Origin: Firm-04 sp045600205
Lineage (GTDB): Bacteria > Bacillota > Clostridia > Oscillospirales > Ruminococcaceae
Length of the DNA stretch: 64,000 nt
Reading direction: 5' to 3'
Assembly: GCA_045600205.1 (NCBI GenBank)
Contig: JAZRXM010000006.1
Coordinates: 1-64,000, forward strand
Position 1 is the stretch's first letter. Every line of letters starts with the position of its first letter. The notes below the pieces were generated by a model. That model did not search any database. It was not told the origin of the DNA and saw nothing but the letters and a program-made list of their open reading frames with translations. Shown here piece after piece: positions 44,371 through 53,209 of the stretch. Made by a program: the position numbers and the translations under genes.

Positions 44371-45588
44371 ATGTCCAATCGTCGGAAAGGACGTAAAATT
44401 TATACATATCGTGTCAAAAACAGGCGAATGTTCAGCAAATACCATCCGATGCGCTCCGCATTCGGTGTAACGATACTGGTATTGCTGGTTGCCTTATTTG
44501 GCGTGGTCGGCTACAGTGTCTTAGGACCGCTGATGACAAGGCTGCCAAAAGAAAAAGAAAATCCGACCAGAACACCCGACCCTTATGTATTCACTACAGC
44601 ACCACCACAAACAACCGCATTGCCAAGTACATTAACACAAACAATAACTGAACCCACTGAAACGACTCCGATTGAACCGTTACAGCTTGGTTTATATCTG
44701 AACCCCAATACCATTAGCGATTCCACCAAATTGACAGAATCCGTCGTCAATGCAGCCAATGCGGGTTACAGAAGCGTCATTGTCCCACTGCGACTCGAAG
44801 GCGGTGCATTACAATATTACTCAGAAGTCCCGCAAGCGCAGGAATGTCAGGCAACCTCCGAAAAGCTGCCGACACTTCAAGATATCCTGGCAACCATTCA
44901 TGCTGCGGACCTGACAGCCGTTGCACGCATCGAAACCATCTCGGATACTCTGTTTCCGTTGATTGAACCCAACAGTGCTTATCATCTGAGTGGAAAGGAT
45001 ACACTCTGGCTGGATGATGCCGCCGATTCCGGTGGAAAAGCATGGATGTGTCCCACGGCAGAATCATCGCAAACCTATCTGAGTGCCATCATTGATGAGA
45101 TCAGTATGAGCGGCTTTTCGCAGATTATTTGCGGCGGAATGCACTATCCCAAATTCTTTCAATCTGATCTGGAAGCGATCGGCGCATCGGTCACGGCAAC
45201 TGATTCCAGACGGAACGGTCTGATTTCCATGCTGAATGTCATTGGTGATACCTCGCCGCTGACCACCTACGAATTTGATCTGAAAGATGCCATCAGCGGA
45301 AATGAAGAAGGAATGATTCCAAATAAGCTGAACATCAAAAAAGCAGTTGTCAAGATAGATTTCCGTGATTTTGAGGATCCGTTCTTCTACAAAAACGAAC
45401 GCTTTGACATCTCAAAACTCGCATACAAAGACAAAATGTTACTTCTGACGCAGCTTGCTACAGATTTTGCATATCCGCTTGATATTACGCCCTGCATCGT
45501 CAAGGGAACGCTGACTGATTTGCAGCTTCAGACCATTCTGGATGAAATGCACGCAGCAGAACATCCCCAAATCTACATTGAAACATAA
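44371..45588 (+). CDS. Membrane-anchored TIM-barrel protein (DUF4015-like putative glycoside hydrolase)
   Basis: 405 aa, GAAGGAG before ATG 44371. A basic N-terminus (about 1-30), one membrane helix (about 30-55), a Thr/Pro-rich stalk (about 60-105), then an external domain with LGLYLNPNTI, TAVARIETISD, DTLWLDDAADSGGKAW and the GFSQIICGGMHYP segment, which matches the GFDEIQFDYVRFP element of DUF4015 proteins. The Asp of that element is lost, so catalytic activity is uncertain. It follows the Rnf-like trio by 20 bp and is probably in the same transcript. Confidence 0.65.
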   Translation: MSNRRKGRKIYTYRVKNRRMFSKYHPMRSAFGVTILVLLVALFGVVGYSVLGPLMTRLPKEKENPTRTPDPYVFTTAPPQTTALPSTLTQTITEPTETTPIEPLQLGLYLNPNTISDSTKLTESVVNAANAGYRSVIVPLRLEGGALQYYSEVPQAQECQATSEKLPTLQDILATIHAADLTAVARIETISDTLFPLIEPNSAYHLSGKDTLWLDDAADSGGKAWMCPTAESSQTYLSAIIDEISMSGFSQIICGGMHYPKFFQSDLEAIGASVTATDSRRNGLISMLNVIGDTSPLTTYEFDLKDAISGNEEGMIPNKLNIKKAVVKIDFRDFEDPFFYKNERFDISKLAYKDKMLLLTQLATDFAYPLDITPCIVKGTLTDLQLQTILDEMHAAEHPQIYIET

Positions 45589-45590
45589 AA

Positions 45591-45640
45591 ACAGCGCAGA
45601 TATTCCCAATTTTGGGAGATATCTGCGCTGTTCTCATTTG
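45591..45640. terminator. Bidirectional terminator
   Basis: ACAGCGCAGATATTCCC / GGGAGATATCTGCGCTGT, a long stem with one mismatch, between convergent genes; A-run on one side and T-rich on the other. Confidence 0.85.
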
Positions 45641-46287
45641 CGGTTCATAAAGTATATCACAAAACAGCAGCCAATAAAAATCAGTAATGAAACAAGCATC
45701 ACCGGGAGCATTCGTTTCTGTTTTGTGGCTACCTGCTTATCGCTTACAAACCCGCACTGTACCAAGACCCGCATAAAAGGCTGATAAAGCAGCATGGTCA
45801 ATGAAGCATTGATACCCGATTTAATCAGATTAAACGGCAAAAACACCGTTGTCAGCATCGGAACGACATCCGCACGCGGCATATGGTAGTAAAGCGGAGA
45901 AATCAGATAATTCCAGAGCATCATAGCAGTTGTCATAGAAGCCATACCGCAAAACAGACCGATCACAGCACTGCCCAGAGATTCCCGCTTATGGTAAATC
46001 AGAGATGCAACACACGCAAAGAATGCACTGGAAAGAAAATTCATCACAAGACCAATGACGCCCGTTTCACTGATTGGAAATTCCAACAGTGCCGTGACAG
46101 CAGCCACCGCCATAGAGGATAGCGGACCGTAGAGGAAACCTGCCAGCGTAATAAAAATATCCTTCGGTTCATATTTCAGAAAGCTCACAACGGGTATCTT
46201 CAACAGCATCATGGAAATAAACCCAATTGCGCTGAGCAGAGCCAGAACAACAAGCTTTTTGGTAGAAATACGGCGTGAACTAGACAT
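45634..46287 (-). CDS. ribU: Riboflavin ECF transporter S component
   Basis: 217 aa, six hydrophobic segments. The SFLKYEPKDIFITLAGFLYGP segment is the RibU hallmark, and the helix with Ala/Gly small-residue motifs for EcfT contact is near the N-terminus. It binds riboflavin and imports it together with the shared EcfAT module, not seen here. Assignment is fixed by the FMN riboswitch directly upstream. ATG 46287 follows AAAGGATG. Confidence 0.93.
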   Translation of the reverse strand: MSSSRRISTKKLVVLALLSAIGFISMMLLKIPVVSFLKYEPKDIFITLAGFLYGPLSSMAVAAVTALLEFPISETGVIGLVMNFLSSAFFACVASLIYHKRESLGSAVIGLFCGMASMTTAMMLWNYLISPLYYHMPRADVVPMLTTVFLPFNLIKSGINASLTMLLYQPFMRVLVQCGFVSDKQVATKQKRMLPVMLVSLLIFIGCCFVIYFMNRK

Positions 46288-46306
46288 AAAAAGGCATCCT
46301 TTCCAT

Positions 46307-46340
46307 ATAAAAACGCCCCATGACCGAAATCATGGGGCGC
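46307..46340 (-). terminator. Expression-platform terminator of the FMN riboswitch
   Basis: Minus strand CGCCCCATGA / TCATGGGGCG with a 6-nt loop, followed by TTTTTA, between the aptamer and ribU. FMN binding would favour this stem and stop transcription. Confidence 0.88.
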
Positions 46341-46371
46341 AAAAGTACTGCAAGATATGCGTACATTTTGT

Positions 46372-46478
46372 TTCTTTCATCCGGACTTTGACCGTCGGTA
46401 TCGGAATTTCACCGAATCATGCCGCAAGCGGCTCGCGGACTGTAACCGCCGGTGAGGAATCGCACCTCGCCCCGAAAC
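46372..46478 (-). ncRNA. FMN riboswitch (RFN element)
   Basis: Minus strand read from 46478: GGGGCGAGGTGCGATTCC, CACCGGCGGTTACAGTCC, GCGAGCCGC, GGTGAAATTCCGATACCG, ACGGTCAAAGTCCGGATG. These are the conserved blocks of the RFN aptamer in the correct order. It controls ribU. Its 5' end lies only about 24 bp after the stop of the CD1247-like gene, and I find no convincing promoter between. Confidence 0.96.
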
Positions 46479-46501
46479 AAGTACCTGTCAATGCTGTCGA
46501 A

Positions 46502-47017
46502 TCAGTTTTCGTCAGCATCGTCCTCATCTTCATCATCGGATACATCAGGAATGATGTTATCGTAATCGAACTCGAGCACTTCGCCACAACCCGGGCAGAT
46601 CATACTGCCTTCTTCGAGCATACATTCACCGATGATAATAGAATCGCCGCAACTCGGGCATTTGACCTCATACTGAGGCTCATCCTCATCATCTTCGTCA
46701 TCGAGCAATTCATAATCGTCAGGATCCAGAACAGAGCCGAGCGGATAATCTTCATCCTCATCATCGTCAAAGTCGTCATCATCCTCATCGTCTTCATCGC
46801 AATAAAGATCACTTTCGACATTGCCGAGATCCTCATCAATGATGTCGCAAAGCTCAGTGAGCTCATCAACCTGTGACTGCAAATCGTCAATATAAATTGC
46901 CATTTCCTCCATCACATCCGCCATTTGGGAAATTGCCTTTCCCTCCTTGGTGGTGGTATCGAGTTCCATGCCGTCCAGCAGACCTTTCATATAAGCAATT
47001 TTTTCGGTCAATTTCAT
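46502..47017 (-). CDS. CD1247-like acidic zinc-ribbon protein
   Basis: 171 aa, with AAGGATGGAG before ATG 47017. An N-terminal helical/coiled-coil part (MKLTEKIAYMKGLLDGMELD, about 1-65), a very acidic Asp/Glu run (about 72-110), a zinc ribbon CPSCGD ... CPGCGE (about 119-147) and an acidic tail. This matches the CD1247 N-terminal domain family, widespread in Clostridia but of unknown function. It lies 58 bp downstream of efp on the same strand. Confidence 0.78.
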   Translation of the reverse strand: MKLTEKIAYMKGLLDGMELDTTTKEGKAISQMADVMEEMAIYIDDLQSQVDELTELCDIIDEDLGNVESDLYCDEDDEDDDDFDDDEDEDYPLGSVLDPDDYELLDDEDDEDEPQYEVKCPSCGDSIIIGECMLEEGSMICPGCGEVLEFDYDNIIPDVSDDEDEDDADEN

Positions 47018-47075
47018 TGAGTTTCTCCATCCTTTCTGACAAACAATTTTTTAGAAATAGGGGAGTGCAAGAAAT

Positions 47076-47633
47076 TTATGCACGCTCCATGTACTCACCG
47101 GTACGAGTATCAATACGAATCATATCGCCCTCGTCGATGAACAGCGGAACCTTGATTTCTGCGCCTGTTTCAACAACAGCAGGCTTCGTTGCGTTGGTAG
47201 CGGTGTTGCCCTTGAAGCCGGGATCGGTCTTTGTGACCTTCAGTTCGACAAAGAAAGGCGGCTCAACACCGAATACCTTGCCTTTATAAGACAGAACCTT
47301 GACTTCCATTTCTTCCTTTACGAAAGCAAAGCTCTCACCAAGGATGTCCTTGCTGATCGGAATCTGCTCATAGGTTTCAAGATCCATGAAGTAGTACAGG
47401 TCACCATCATTGTAGCTGTACTGCATATCCTTGCGCTCAACATAAGCGGTCGGGAACTTAGCGGTCGGGTTGAAAGAAGTTTCAACAACAGCACCGGTGA
47501 TAACATTCTTGTACTTGGTACGTACAAAAGCGGCACCCTTGCCGGGCTTTACGTGCTGGAATTCGACGACCTGAACAACCTGTCCGTCCATCTCAAAAGT
47601 CATACCGTTGCGGAAATCGCCTGCAGAAATCAT
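47076..47633 (-). CDS. efp: Translation elongation factor P
   Basis: 185 aa, three beta-barrel domains. ISAGDFRNGMTFEMDG and the tip KPGKGAAFVR (the modified-lysine loop), FMDLETYEQI, and the C-terminal signature GAEIKVPLFIDEGDMIRIDT. EF-P relieves ribosome stalling at polyproline. First gene of a run with the CD1247-like gene and possibly ribU. Confidence 0.98.
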   Translation of the reverse strand: MISAGDFRNGMTFEMDGQVVQVVEFQHVKPGKGAAFVRTKYKNVITGAVVETSFNPTAKFPTAYVERKDMQYSYNDGDLYYFMDLETYEQIPISKDILGESFAFVKEEMEVKVLSYKGKVFGVEPPFFVELKVTKTDPGFKGNTATNATKPAVVETGAEIKVPLFIDEGDMIRIDTRTGEYMERA

Positions 47634-47686
47634 AAACTAAACCTCCATCATTTTTCAGACATCATTGTCCGAACTCATATGGACTT

Positions 47687-47715
47687 ATTTTACACCATTT
47701 TTCGCAATTTGGCAA
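47687..47715 (-). promoter_or_regulatory. Promoter of efp
   Basis: Minus strand TTGCCA (47715-47710), 17-bp spacer, TAAAAT (47692-47687). The remaining bases up to 47926 are AT-rich; a TATAAT at 47865-47870 may serve the next plus-strand gene but has no clear -35. Confidence 0.7.
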
Positions 47716-47926
47716 TACCTAAGCAAAAAAAAAGCCCAAGACGCTAAAAAAATTATAATTGCACGACAGGTTTTCGTCATCTTATACAAATCAGAGGAAA
47801 GGAAAGCCGTCAAGATTTCAAGCCCATTTCGAATTTTTTTCACAAATTGAGCATAATTGCGGTGTATAATAAATTTCAGAAACCAGCAATGGATTTGATT
47901 ATGTCTGAACAGAAAGGAATATACAG

Positions 47927-50059
47927 ATGATTACATTATCAAAGCGCAGAATGAACGGATGGGTCGCATATTTGACAGCCGGCATCATGATGCTGACAGG
48001 ATGTACGAAACAGACATCTGAACAGACAAGCGAAACTTCTGACACCCCATTTTCTGCGATGTCTGCCCTGATTCACGAACCTACGGAAGACAGCCAGCAC
48101 AGCCCAAGCGGAAACGAGATTCAGGTGAAATCCGAACTGAATCTGCATTCTGTTGAGCTGAGTGACAGCGACACGGACATTTCTTGGGATGACAATACTG
48201 CTGTTCAAATCCGATTCAAAGGAACATCCATAGTCGCAAATCCCACTGAAGGTTTAGAAATCACCGATAATGTCATGAAAATCACAAAAGGCAACACCTA
48301 TGTTCTGACGGGCAATCTCACAAACGGAAGAATTGTCATAGACCTGCCCGAAGAAAGCAAGGAGAAAGTACATCTGGTCCTGAAAAACGCAACCATTTCC
48401 TGCAAGGATACTGCACCGCTGACCATTCTGAATGCCGACAAAACCATTCTGACTATGCCGGCAGATACAGATAACTACATCTCGGACGGACAGAGCTACA
48501 CGGAATTTTATGATGAGGACCGCACGGAACCCAATGCCTGCATCTATTCCAAGGATGACCTGACACTCAACGGATACGGTTCCCTGACACTCAACGGAAA
48601 CTACAACAACGGCATTCTATGCAAAAATGACTTAAAACTGCTTGCTTCCGATATCAATGTGCGTGCCATCAATAATGCCATTCGCGGAGATGACTCCATC
48701 ACAGTGCTGGGCAGTACCATCAATATTGATACAACGAAAGGTGACGGCTTTCGTACAGAAAACACGGAAGAAGGAAAGGGAAACATCAGTCTGGAAAGTG
48801 CCTGTCTCAATATATTTGCAGCTGAGGACGGCATTGACAGTGCTGCAAATGTGGAGATTCTGAGCGGTGATTATTATATTCAGTCAGGCGGCGGAACAGA
48901 CAATGCAGAAAAACATCAGGATGATTTCCCGCCCAAGAACGGCGGCAGAGGAGGTCGTGACATAGCGTCACTTTCCGGCGAAACAACCTCTGATATCAGC
49001 AAAAAGGGCATCAAAGCCGGCAACACGATTTCCATACAGAGCGGCACTCTGGAAATAGAATCCGCAGAGGACTGTATTCATTCAAACGGCTCCGTCACTG
49101 TTGGCGGAAACTGTGAGATGTTACTTCGTGCTGGTGATGACGGCATTCACGCTGAAGATGCACTCAATGTCATTGAAGATTCCGTCATCAATATCACGGA
49201 ATGCTACGAAGGTCTGGAAGCGTATTGTATCAACATAAAGGGCGGAACCACGCACATTACCGCCCGGGACGACGGTATCAATGCGGCAAGGGAGTTGGAT
49301 ACAAATGAAACAGGTGCTCCTACGGAAAATGATACAACCAAGAAAAAGCCCGATTTCATGAACGAAAACAGTTCGGGCGAACTGAATATCTCCCGTGGTT
49401 ATGTTTATGTGGACGCATCGGGTGACGGAATCGACTCCAACGGCGACATCAACATAACAGGTGGCACAGTCATTGTCTGCGGTCCGACCGATAACGGCAA
49501 TGGACCACTGGACTGCGGTGATCACCAGAATGAGATCAAAGTAACCGGCGGCACGTTGCTTGCAGTCGGCTCCACAGGTATGATGGAAGCCCCGCAGAGG
49601 AATTATATCGGCACAACCCAACTGAATGCAGCCGCAGGAAAGCTGATTGTCATAACTGATTCCGACGGAAAAGTCCTCACAGCATTCAAAACGCCCAAGC
49701 AGGCTGACGGTTTGATTTTCAGTGCAAACGGCATGAATGACGGCTACCATGTTTATACAGGCGGCGATTATGTCGGCACTTTCAACCAGGATAACTGGGC
49801 ATCCGGCGGCAATTATACCGCAGGAACTGAAGTGGCATCCGGCAGCGGCGGAATCACAGGCATGGGCTTCGGCGGTGGCGGAAACGGTAGACCGGATGGC
49901 AATTTCGATCCAAGCCAAAAAACGAATGGCGAACCATTCAACGGACAAACTCCCCCCGATTTTCCTGATGATTTTGACCCAAGCAAAGATTTTCACGGTA
50001 ACGGACACGATGGTATGAACCCACCTTTTGATGCTCCGCCTACCACAAAAGAATCCTGA
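47927..50059 (+). CDS. Cthe_2159-type carbohydrate-binding lipoprotein
   Basis: 710 aa. Lipobox LTGC (Cys at about 25), so it is anchored on the outer face of the membrane. The body is a repetitive beta-helix with many short turns such as GDGIDSNGDINITGGT, AEDGIDSAANVEI and IESAEDCIHSNGSV, the pattern of the Cthe_2159 family, whose founder binds cellulose and polygalacturonate. The C-terminus (about 640-710) is a Gly/Asn/Asp/Pro-rich flexible tail. Function as a surface binder or spore/coat-associated protein is inferred. GAAAGGAAT precedes ATG 47927. Confidence 0.85.
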   Translation: MITLSKRRMNGWVAYLTAGIMMLTGCTKQTSEQTSETSDTPFSAMSALIHEPTEDSQHSPSGNEIQVKSELNLHSVELSDSDTDISWDDNTAVQIRFKGTSIVANPTEGLEITDNVMKITKGNTYVLTGNLTNGRIVIDLPEESKEKVHLVLKNATISCKDTAPLTILNADKTILTMPADTDNYISDGQSYTEFYDEDRTEPNACIYSKDDLTLNGYGSLTLNGNYNNGILCKNDLKLLASDINVRAINNAIRGDDSITVLGSTINIDTTKGDGFRTENTEEGKGNISLESACLNIFAAEDGIDSAANVEILSGDYYIQSGGGTDNAEKHQDDFPPKNGGRGGRDIASLSGETTSDISKKGIKAGNTISIQSGTLEIESAEDCIHSNGSVTVGGNCEMLLRAGDDGIHAEDALNVIEDSVINITECYEGLEAYCINIKGGTTHITARDDGINAARELDTNETGAPTENDTTKKKPDFMNENSSGELNISRGYVYVDASGDGIDSNGDINITGGTVIVCGPTDNGNGPLDCGDHQNEIKVTGGTLLAVGSTGMMEAPQRNYIGTTQLNAAAGKLIVITDSDGKVLTAFKTPKQADGLIFSANGMNDGYHVYTGGDYVGTFNQDNWASGGNYTAGTEVASGSGGITGMGFGGGGNGRPDGNFDPSQKTNGEPFNGQTPPDFPDDFDPSKDFHGNGHDGMNPPFDAPPTTKES

Positions 50060-50064
50060 AAAAT

Positions 50065-50108
50065 AAGCGGTCTGTACGGCAAATGTACAGACCGCTTTGA
50101 CTTTTTTG
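50065..50108 (+). terminator. Intrinsic terminator overlapping the next promoter
   Basis: AAGCGGTCTGTAC / GTACAGACCGCTT, a perfect 13-bp stem with a 7-nt loop, then TGACTTTTTT. Confidence 0.92.
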
Positions 50109-50125
50109 GGAATCTGTGGTATAAT
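50097..50125 (+). promoter_or_regulatory. Promoter of the asparaginase gene
   Basis: TTGACT (50097-50102), 17-bp spacer, TATAAT (50120-50125). The -35 lies in the tail of the preceding terminator. Confidence 0.82.
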
Positions 50126-50147
50126 AATCTGGTAAAAGGGGGCTTTC

Positions 50148-51134
50148 ATGATGACAAATATCGCACTGATCCTGACAGGCGGAACCATATGCAGCTTTGC
50201 CAATCAACAGACTGCGGAGCGGGATACGGACGCATCAACCGCCAAAACCATATTGGAAACACATTACAGACAAACACATCCGCAGGAACAGATCACTTTT
50301 ACGTCATTCACGCCCTATGACATCCTGAGTGAAAACCTGACGCCGCAGCATTGGACCAAACTTCTTTCGCTGCTCCACAGCTTACCATATGAAAAATTTG
50401 ACGGCATCATTCTCGCACACGGCACGGATACACTTGCCTATACCGCAGGAATGCTTGCCGCTGCCATAGAACATCCGTCTTTCCCGATCATTCTGGTGTC
50501 TGCCAATGCGCCGCTTTCCGAAACCGCTTCCAATGGTCACGACAATTTCGCAGAAGCAGTCAGAATGATTGAAAGCCACGTTCCAGCAGGCATATGGGCA
50601 ATATACCGCAACCATGACGGCATTTCCTATCTGCATCACGGTGAACATTTACGCCAATGCGAAAATTTCAGCGAGAACTTTTTCAGTACAAATATGCAGC
50701 CGACCAAATCCATTACCGAATTTGAAATCGACTGCAAATCACAAGCTGCTCCGCCAGAACTGGAATTTACGGATTCCGTGCTGCTGCTTGCACCGTATTG
50801 CGGACTGCGATATGATACGATTTCGCTAAACGGCATTCATGCAGTCATTCTCGGTGCATATCATTCACAAACCGCCAATGCACTGTTTGATTCGCCCTAT
50901 TCGGTACTGACACTGCTGAAACGCTGTCAGGCACAACATATTTTCTGTGGCATTGCACCTTGCAACAGAGAGAAACAAACCTATGCCTCCTGTGGCAATC
51001 TGATTCGAAGCGGACTGTTAGCTCTCGGCGAAATGCCAACTTCTTTTGCCTATGCCGCAGCACATGTCGCAATAGCAAAAGGAATACGTGAGAACGCGAT
51101 CGGTGATTTTATCCTGAAACGTTTTCATCCGTAA
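50148..51134 (+). CDS. ansA: L-asparaginase (type I, cytoplasmic)
   Basis: 328 aa; ATG 50148 or 50151. Motifs ALILTGGTICS (first catalytic Thr) and ILAHGTDTLAYTAG (second Thr, Asp), ILVSANAPLSE. No signal peptide. Hydrolyses asparagine to aspartate and ammonia. The C-terminal domain is more divergent than usual, so a related amidase substrate is possible. Overlaps the convergent DUF4416 gene by 26 bp. Confidence 0.9.
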   Translation: MMTNIALILTGGTICSFANQQTAERDTDASTAKTILETHYRQTHPQEQITFTSFTPYDILSENLTPQHWTKLLSLLHSLPYEKFDGIILAHGTDTLAYTAGMLAAAIEHPSFPIILVSANAPLSETASNGHDNFAEAVRMIESHVPAGIWAIYRNHDGISYLHHGEHLRQCENFSENFFSTNMQPTKSITEFEIDCKSQAAPPELEFTDSVLLLAPYCGLRYDTISLNGIHAVILGAYHSQTANALFDSPYSVLTLLKRCQAQHIFCGIAPCNREKQTYASCGNLIRSGLLALGEMPTSFAYAAAHVAIAKGIRENAIGDFILKRFHP

Positions 51135-51666
51135 CGCAGTATTCCCTGCGCTGCTTCATATATATTTTTCTTGCATTCAGTAAAAATTCATGCACCTGCG
51201 GCATTTTGAAATCCATGTAAGTCCATGGAAACGGATGCCACGCATTTCGCGCATAAAACAGGGTCAATTCCGCATAGATGCCGTCGTGCAGCGGGATACG
51301 GTGACCTGCATTTTTCGTTGTCGCAAGGGAAAGCCGACCGCAGGAAATAAATCCCGGGTCCAGATTCAGCCGACGATTTCCCGCCACAGCAACCGACTGT
51401 TCCAAAGCATTCGTTGCAATTTTGATCTCCGCCAGTTCTGCGGGATCACGGCACTCTCGAAAACTGAACAGGCGGCGGTAAACCTTACCATCCATTTCCG
51501 CATCATAATAAGGCGAAATGTCCGAAAAACAATAAGCAGGAGAGATCAAATCAAATTCTCCGTAAGTTTGTATCAAAATCTGCTGCATTTTCTCTGCCAG
51601 TTCTTCATCGGTATACAACATGGCAAGAATCAGCTTTTCTTTCTCAAATTGTAGGGCAGTACCCAT
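51109..51666 (-). CDS. DUF4416 family protein
   Basis: 185 aa, ATG 51666 after GAAGGGA. The pattern LILAMLYTDEEL, FGEFDLISPAYCFSD..YYDAEM, RRLFSF, IKIATNALEQ, RRLNLDPGFI, LATTKNAGHRIPL, GIYAELTL and WTYMDFK follows the DUF4416 consensus closely. Function unknown; conserved Asp/His/Lys residues suggest an enzyme. Soluble, single gene with its own promoter. Confidence 0.88.
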   Translation of the reverse strand: MGTALQFEKEKLILAMLYTDEELAEKMQQILIQTYGEFDLISPAYCFSDISPYYDAEMDGKVYRRLFSFRECRDPAELAEIKIATNALEQSVAVAGNRRLNLDPGFISCGRLSLATTKNAGHRIPLHDGIYAELTLFYARNAWHPFPWTYMDFKMPQVHEFLLNARKIYMKQRREYCVTDENVSG

Positions 51667-51690
51667 CCAAAATCCCTTCTTTCTTCCTGT

Positions 51691-51719
51691 ATGATAACAT
51701 GAATCCGCCAAAAAGTCAA
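51691..51719 (-). promoter_or_regulatory. Promoter of the DUF4416 gene
   Basis: Minus strand TTGACT (51719-51714), 17-bp spacer, TATCAT (51696-51691). It overlaps the ribosome site of the divergent nth gene. Confidence 0.7.
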
Positions 51720-51730
51720 GGAGCACCCAT

Positions 51731-52387
51731 ATGATGAATCAACTGCAAAACAAAGCTGTCAAAATCTGTGATATCCTCGATACGCGATACCCTGATGCAC
51801 GCTGTTCACTCGAATATCAGGAGCCGTATCAGCTGATGATCGCAACCCGCCTGAGCGCGCAATGTACGGACGCACGCGTCAATATTGTCACCCGCGAGCT
51901 GTTTGTCAAATATCCGACACCGGAATCCTTTGCGGAGGCTGACCTCGCAGAACTGGAAGAAGCAGTCAAGCCTTGCGGATTTTTCCGAACAAAAGCTGAA
52001 AGCATCAAAGCGATGTGCCGCCGCTTGATAGACGTCTATGACAGCCGTGTACCTGATAATATGGAGGATCTTCTGACACTGCCGGGAGTCGGTCGCAAAA
52101 CAGCCAATCTACTGCTTGGAGATATCTACGGAAAGCCTGCCGTGGTAACGGATACACACTGTATCCGCATTTGCGGGCGGCTTGGTCTGACCAAACATCA
52201 TACACCTGAACAAGTCGAATCTGATTTACGTGAGATTCTTCCACAGGACCGTTCCTCACGTTTCTGTCACCAAATCGTACAGTTTGGCAGAGATACCTGC
52301 CGTGCCCGGAATCCGCTTTGTCAGAATTGTCCGCTTTCGGCATACTGTGTCGATCCTTCTTTTAAGAAAATTTCAGATAAAGAGTGA
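51731..52387 (+). CDS. nth: Endonuclease III
   Basis: 218 aa, AAGGAG before ATG 51731. Helix-hairpin-helix LPGVGRKTAN with catalytic K123, catalytic D141 in VVTDTHCIRI, and the 4Fe-4S loop C-x6-C-x2-C-x5-C (CRARNPLCQNCPLSAYC). A bifunctional glycosylase/AP lyase that removes oxidised pyrimidines. The usual VDTHV is VTDTHC here, a minor change. Confidence 0.96.
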   Translation: MMNQLQNKAVKICDILDTRYPDARCSLEYQEPYQLMIATRLSAQCTDARVNIVTRELFVKYPTPESFAEADLAELEEAVKPCGFFRTKAESIKAMCRRLIDVYDSRVPDNMEDLLTLPGVGRKTANLLLGDIYGKPAVVTDTHCIRICGRLGLTKHHTPEQVESDLREILPQDRSSRFCHQIVQFGRDTCRARNPLCQNCPLSAYCVDPSFKKISDKE

Positions 52388-52437
52388 AAATACGTCAAAA
52401 AATGCACAATTGGACACAAGAAATCGCAAAAAATCAC

Positions 52438-52466
52438 TTGCAATTATCGCCGAACCGTGTTATAAT
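52438..52466 (+). promoter_or_regulatory. Promoter of the two-component operon
   Basis: TTGCAA (52438-52443), 17-bp spacer, TATAAT (52461-52466). Confidence 0.85.
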
Positions 52467-52500
52467 AAGCCAGTAAATATAAAAAATGGTGAGGTGCTGT

Positions 52501-53178
52501 ATGCGAATCCTGATCGTTGAAGACGAGATCGGCATGGCCGATGCCTTAGTACAGATTTTCCACAAGAATAAGTATATTGCTGATGCCTGCTATGACGGAG
52601 AAAGCGGCTTGGATAACGCTCTTTCCGGCATTTACGACATTATCGTACTGGATGTGATGCTGCCGAAAATGAGCGGTCTGGAAATTCTGAAAGAGCTCCG
52701 AAACAAGCAGATTGCTACACCTGTTTTGCTGCTGACCGCCCGTGATACCATTGCGGATAAAGTTGCAGGTTTGGATGTCGGCGCGGATGATTACCTGACG
52801 AAACCGTTTTCCTCTGAGGAATTGCTTGCGAGAATCCGCTCCCTAAATCGTCGTAATGCCAATGTCATTTGCGAAAATGTACTTCGCTGGAGCGATTTAA
52901 CGTTGAACCTTTCTACATATGAGTTGTTCTGCGGCTCAAATTCCCTGAAACTCGGACTCAAGGAATTTTCCATGGTGGAATTATTCCTGAAAAACGGCAA
53001 CATGATTCTTTCCAAGGAAACCCTGATCGTCAAAATCTGGGGCTATGAATCAGAAGCTGAAAATAACAATGTGGAAGTCTATGTCAGCTTCCTCCGCAAA
53101 AAACTTGCGCATCTGCATTCCAAAGTCGGAATCAAAACCGTGCGCGGCGTCGGATACTGTCTGGAAGAAAAAGAGTAA
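52501..53178 (+). CDS. OmpR/PhoB-family response regulator
   Basis: 225 aa; ATG 52501 after GAGGTG. Receiver domain with E7-D8-E9 acidic pocket, phosphoryl acceptor D51 (VLDVMLPK), and Lys in TKPFS. The C-terminal winged helix ends in VRGVGYCLEE. Paired with the kinase 31 bp downstream. Targets unknown; an operator of OmpR type is seen in this window only at 9225-9260, and a link is speculative. Confidence 0.95.
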   Translation: MRILIVEDEIGMADALVQIFHKNKYIADACYDGESGLDNALSGIYDIIVLDVMLPKMSGLEILKELRNKQIATPVLLLTARDTIADKVAGLDVGADDYLTKPFSSEELLARIRSLNRRNANVICENVLRWSDLTLNLSTYELFCGSNSLKLGLKEFSMVELFLKNGNMILSKETLIVKIWGYESEAENNNVEVYVSFLRKKLAHLHSKVGIKTVRGVGYCLEEKE

Positions 53179-53209
53179 TTTCAACCATACCGAAAGGAGC
53201 TGATTCGCC

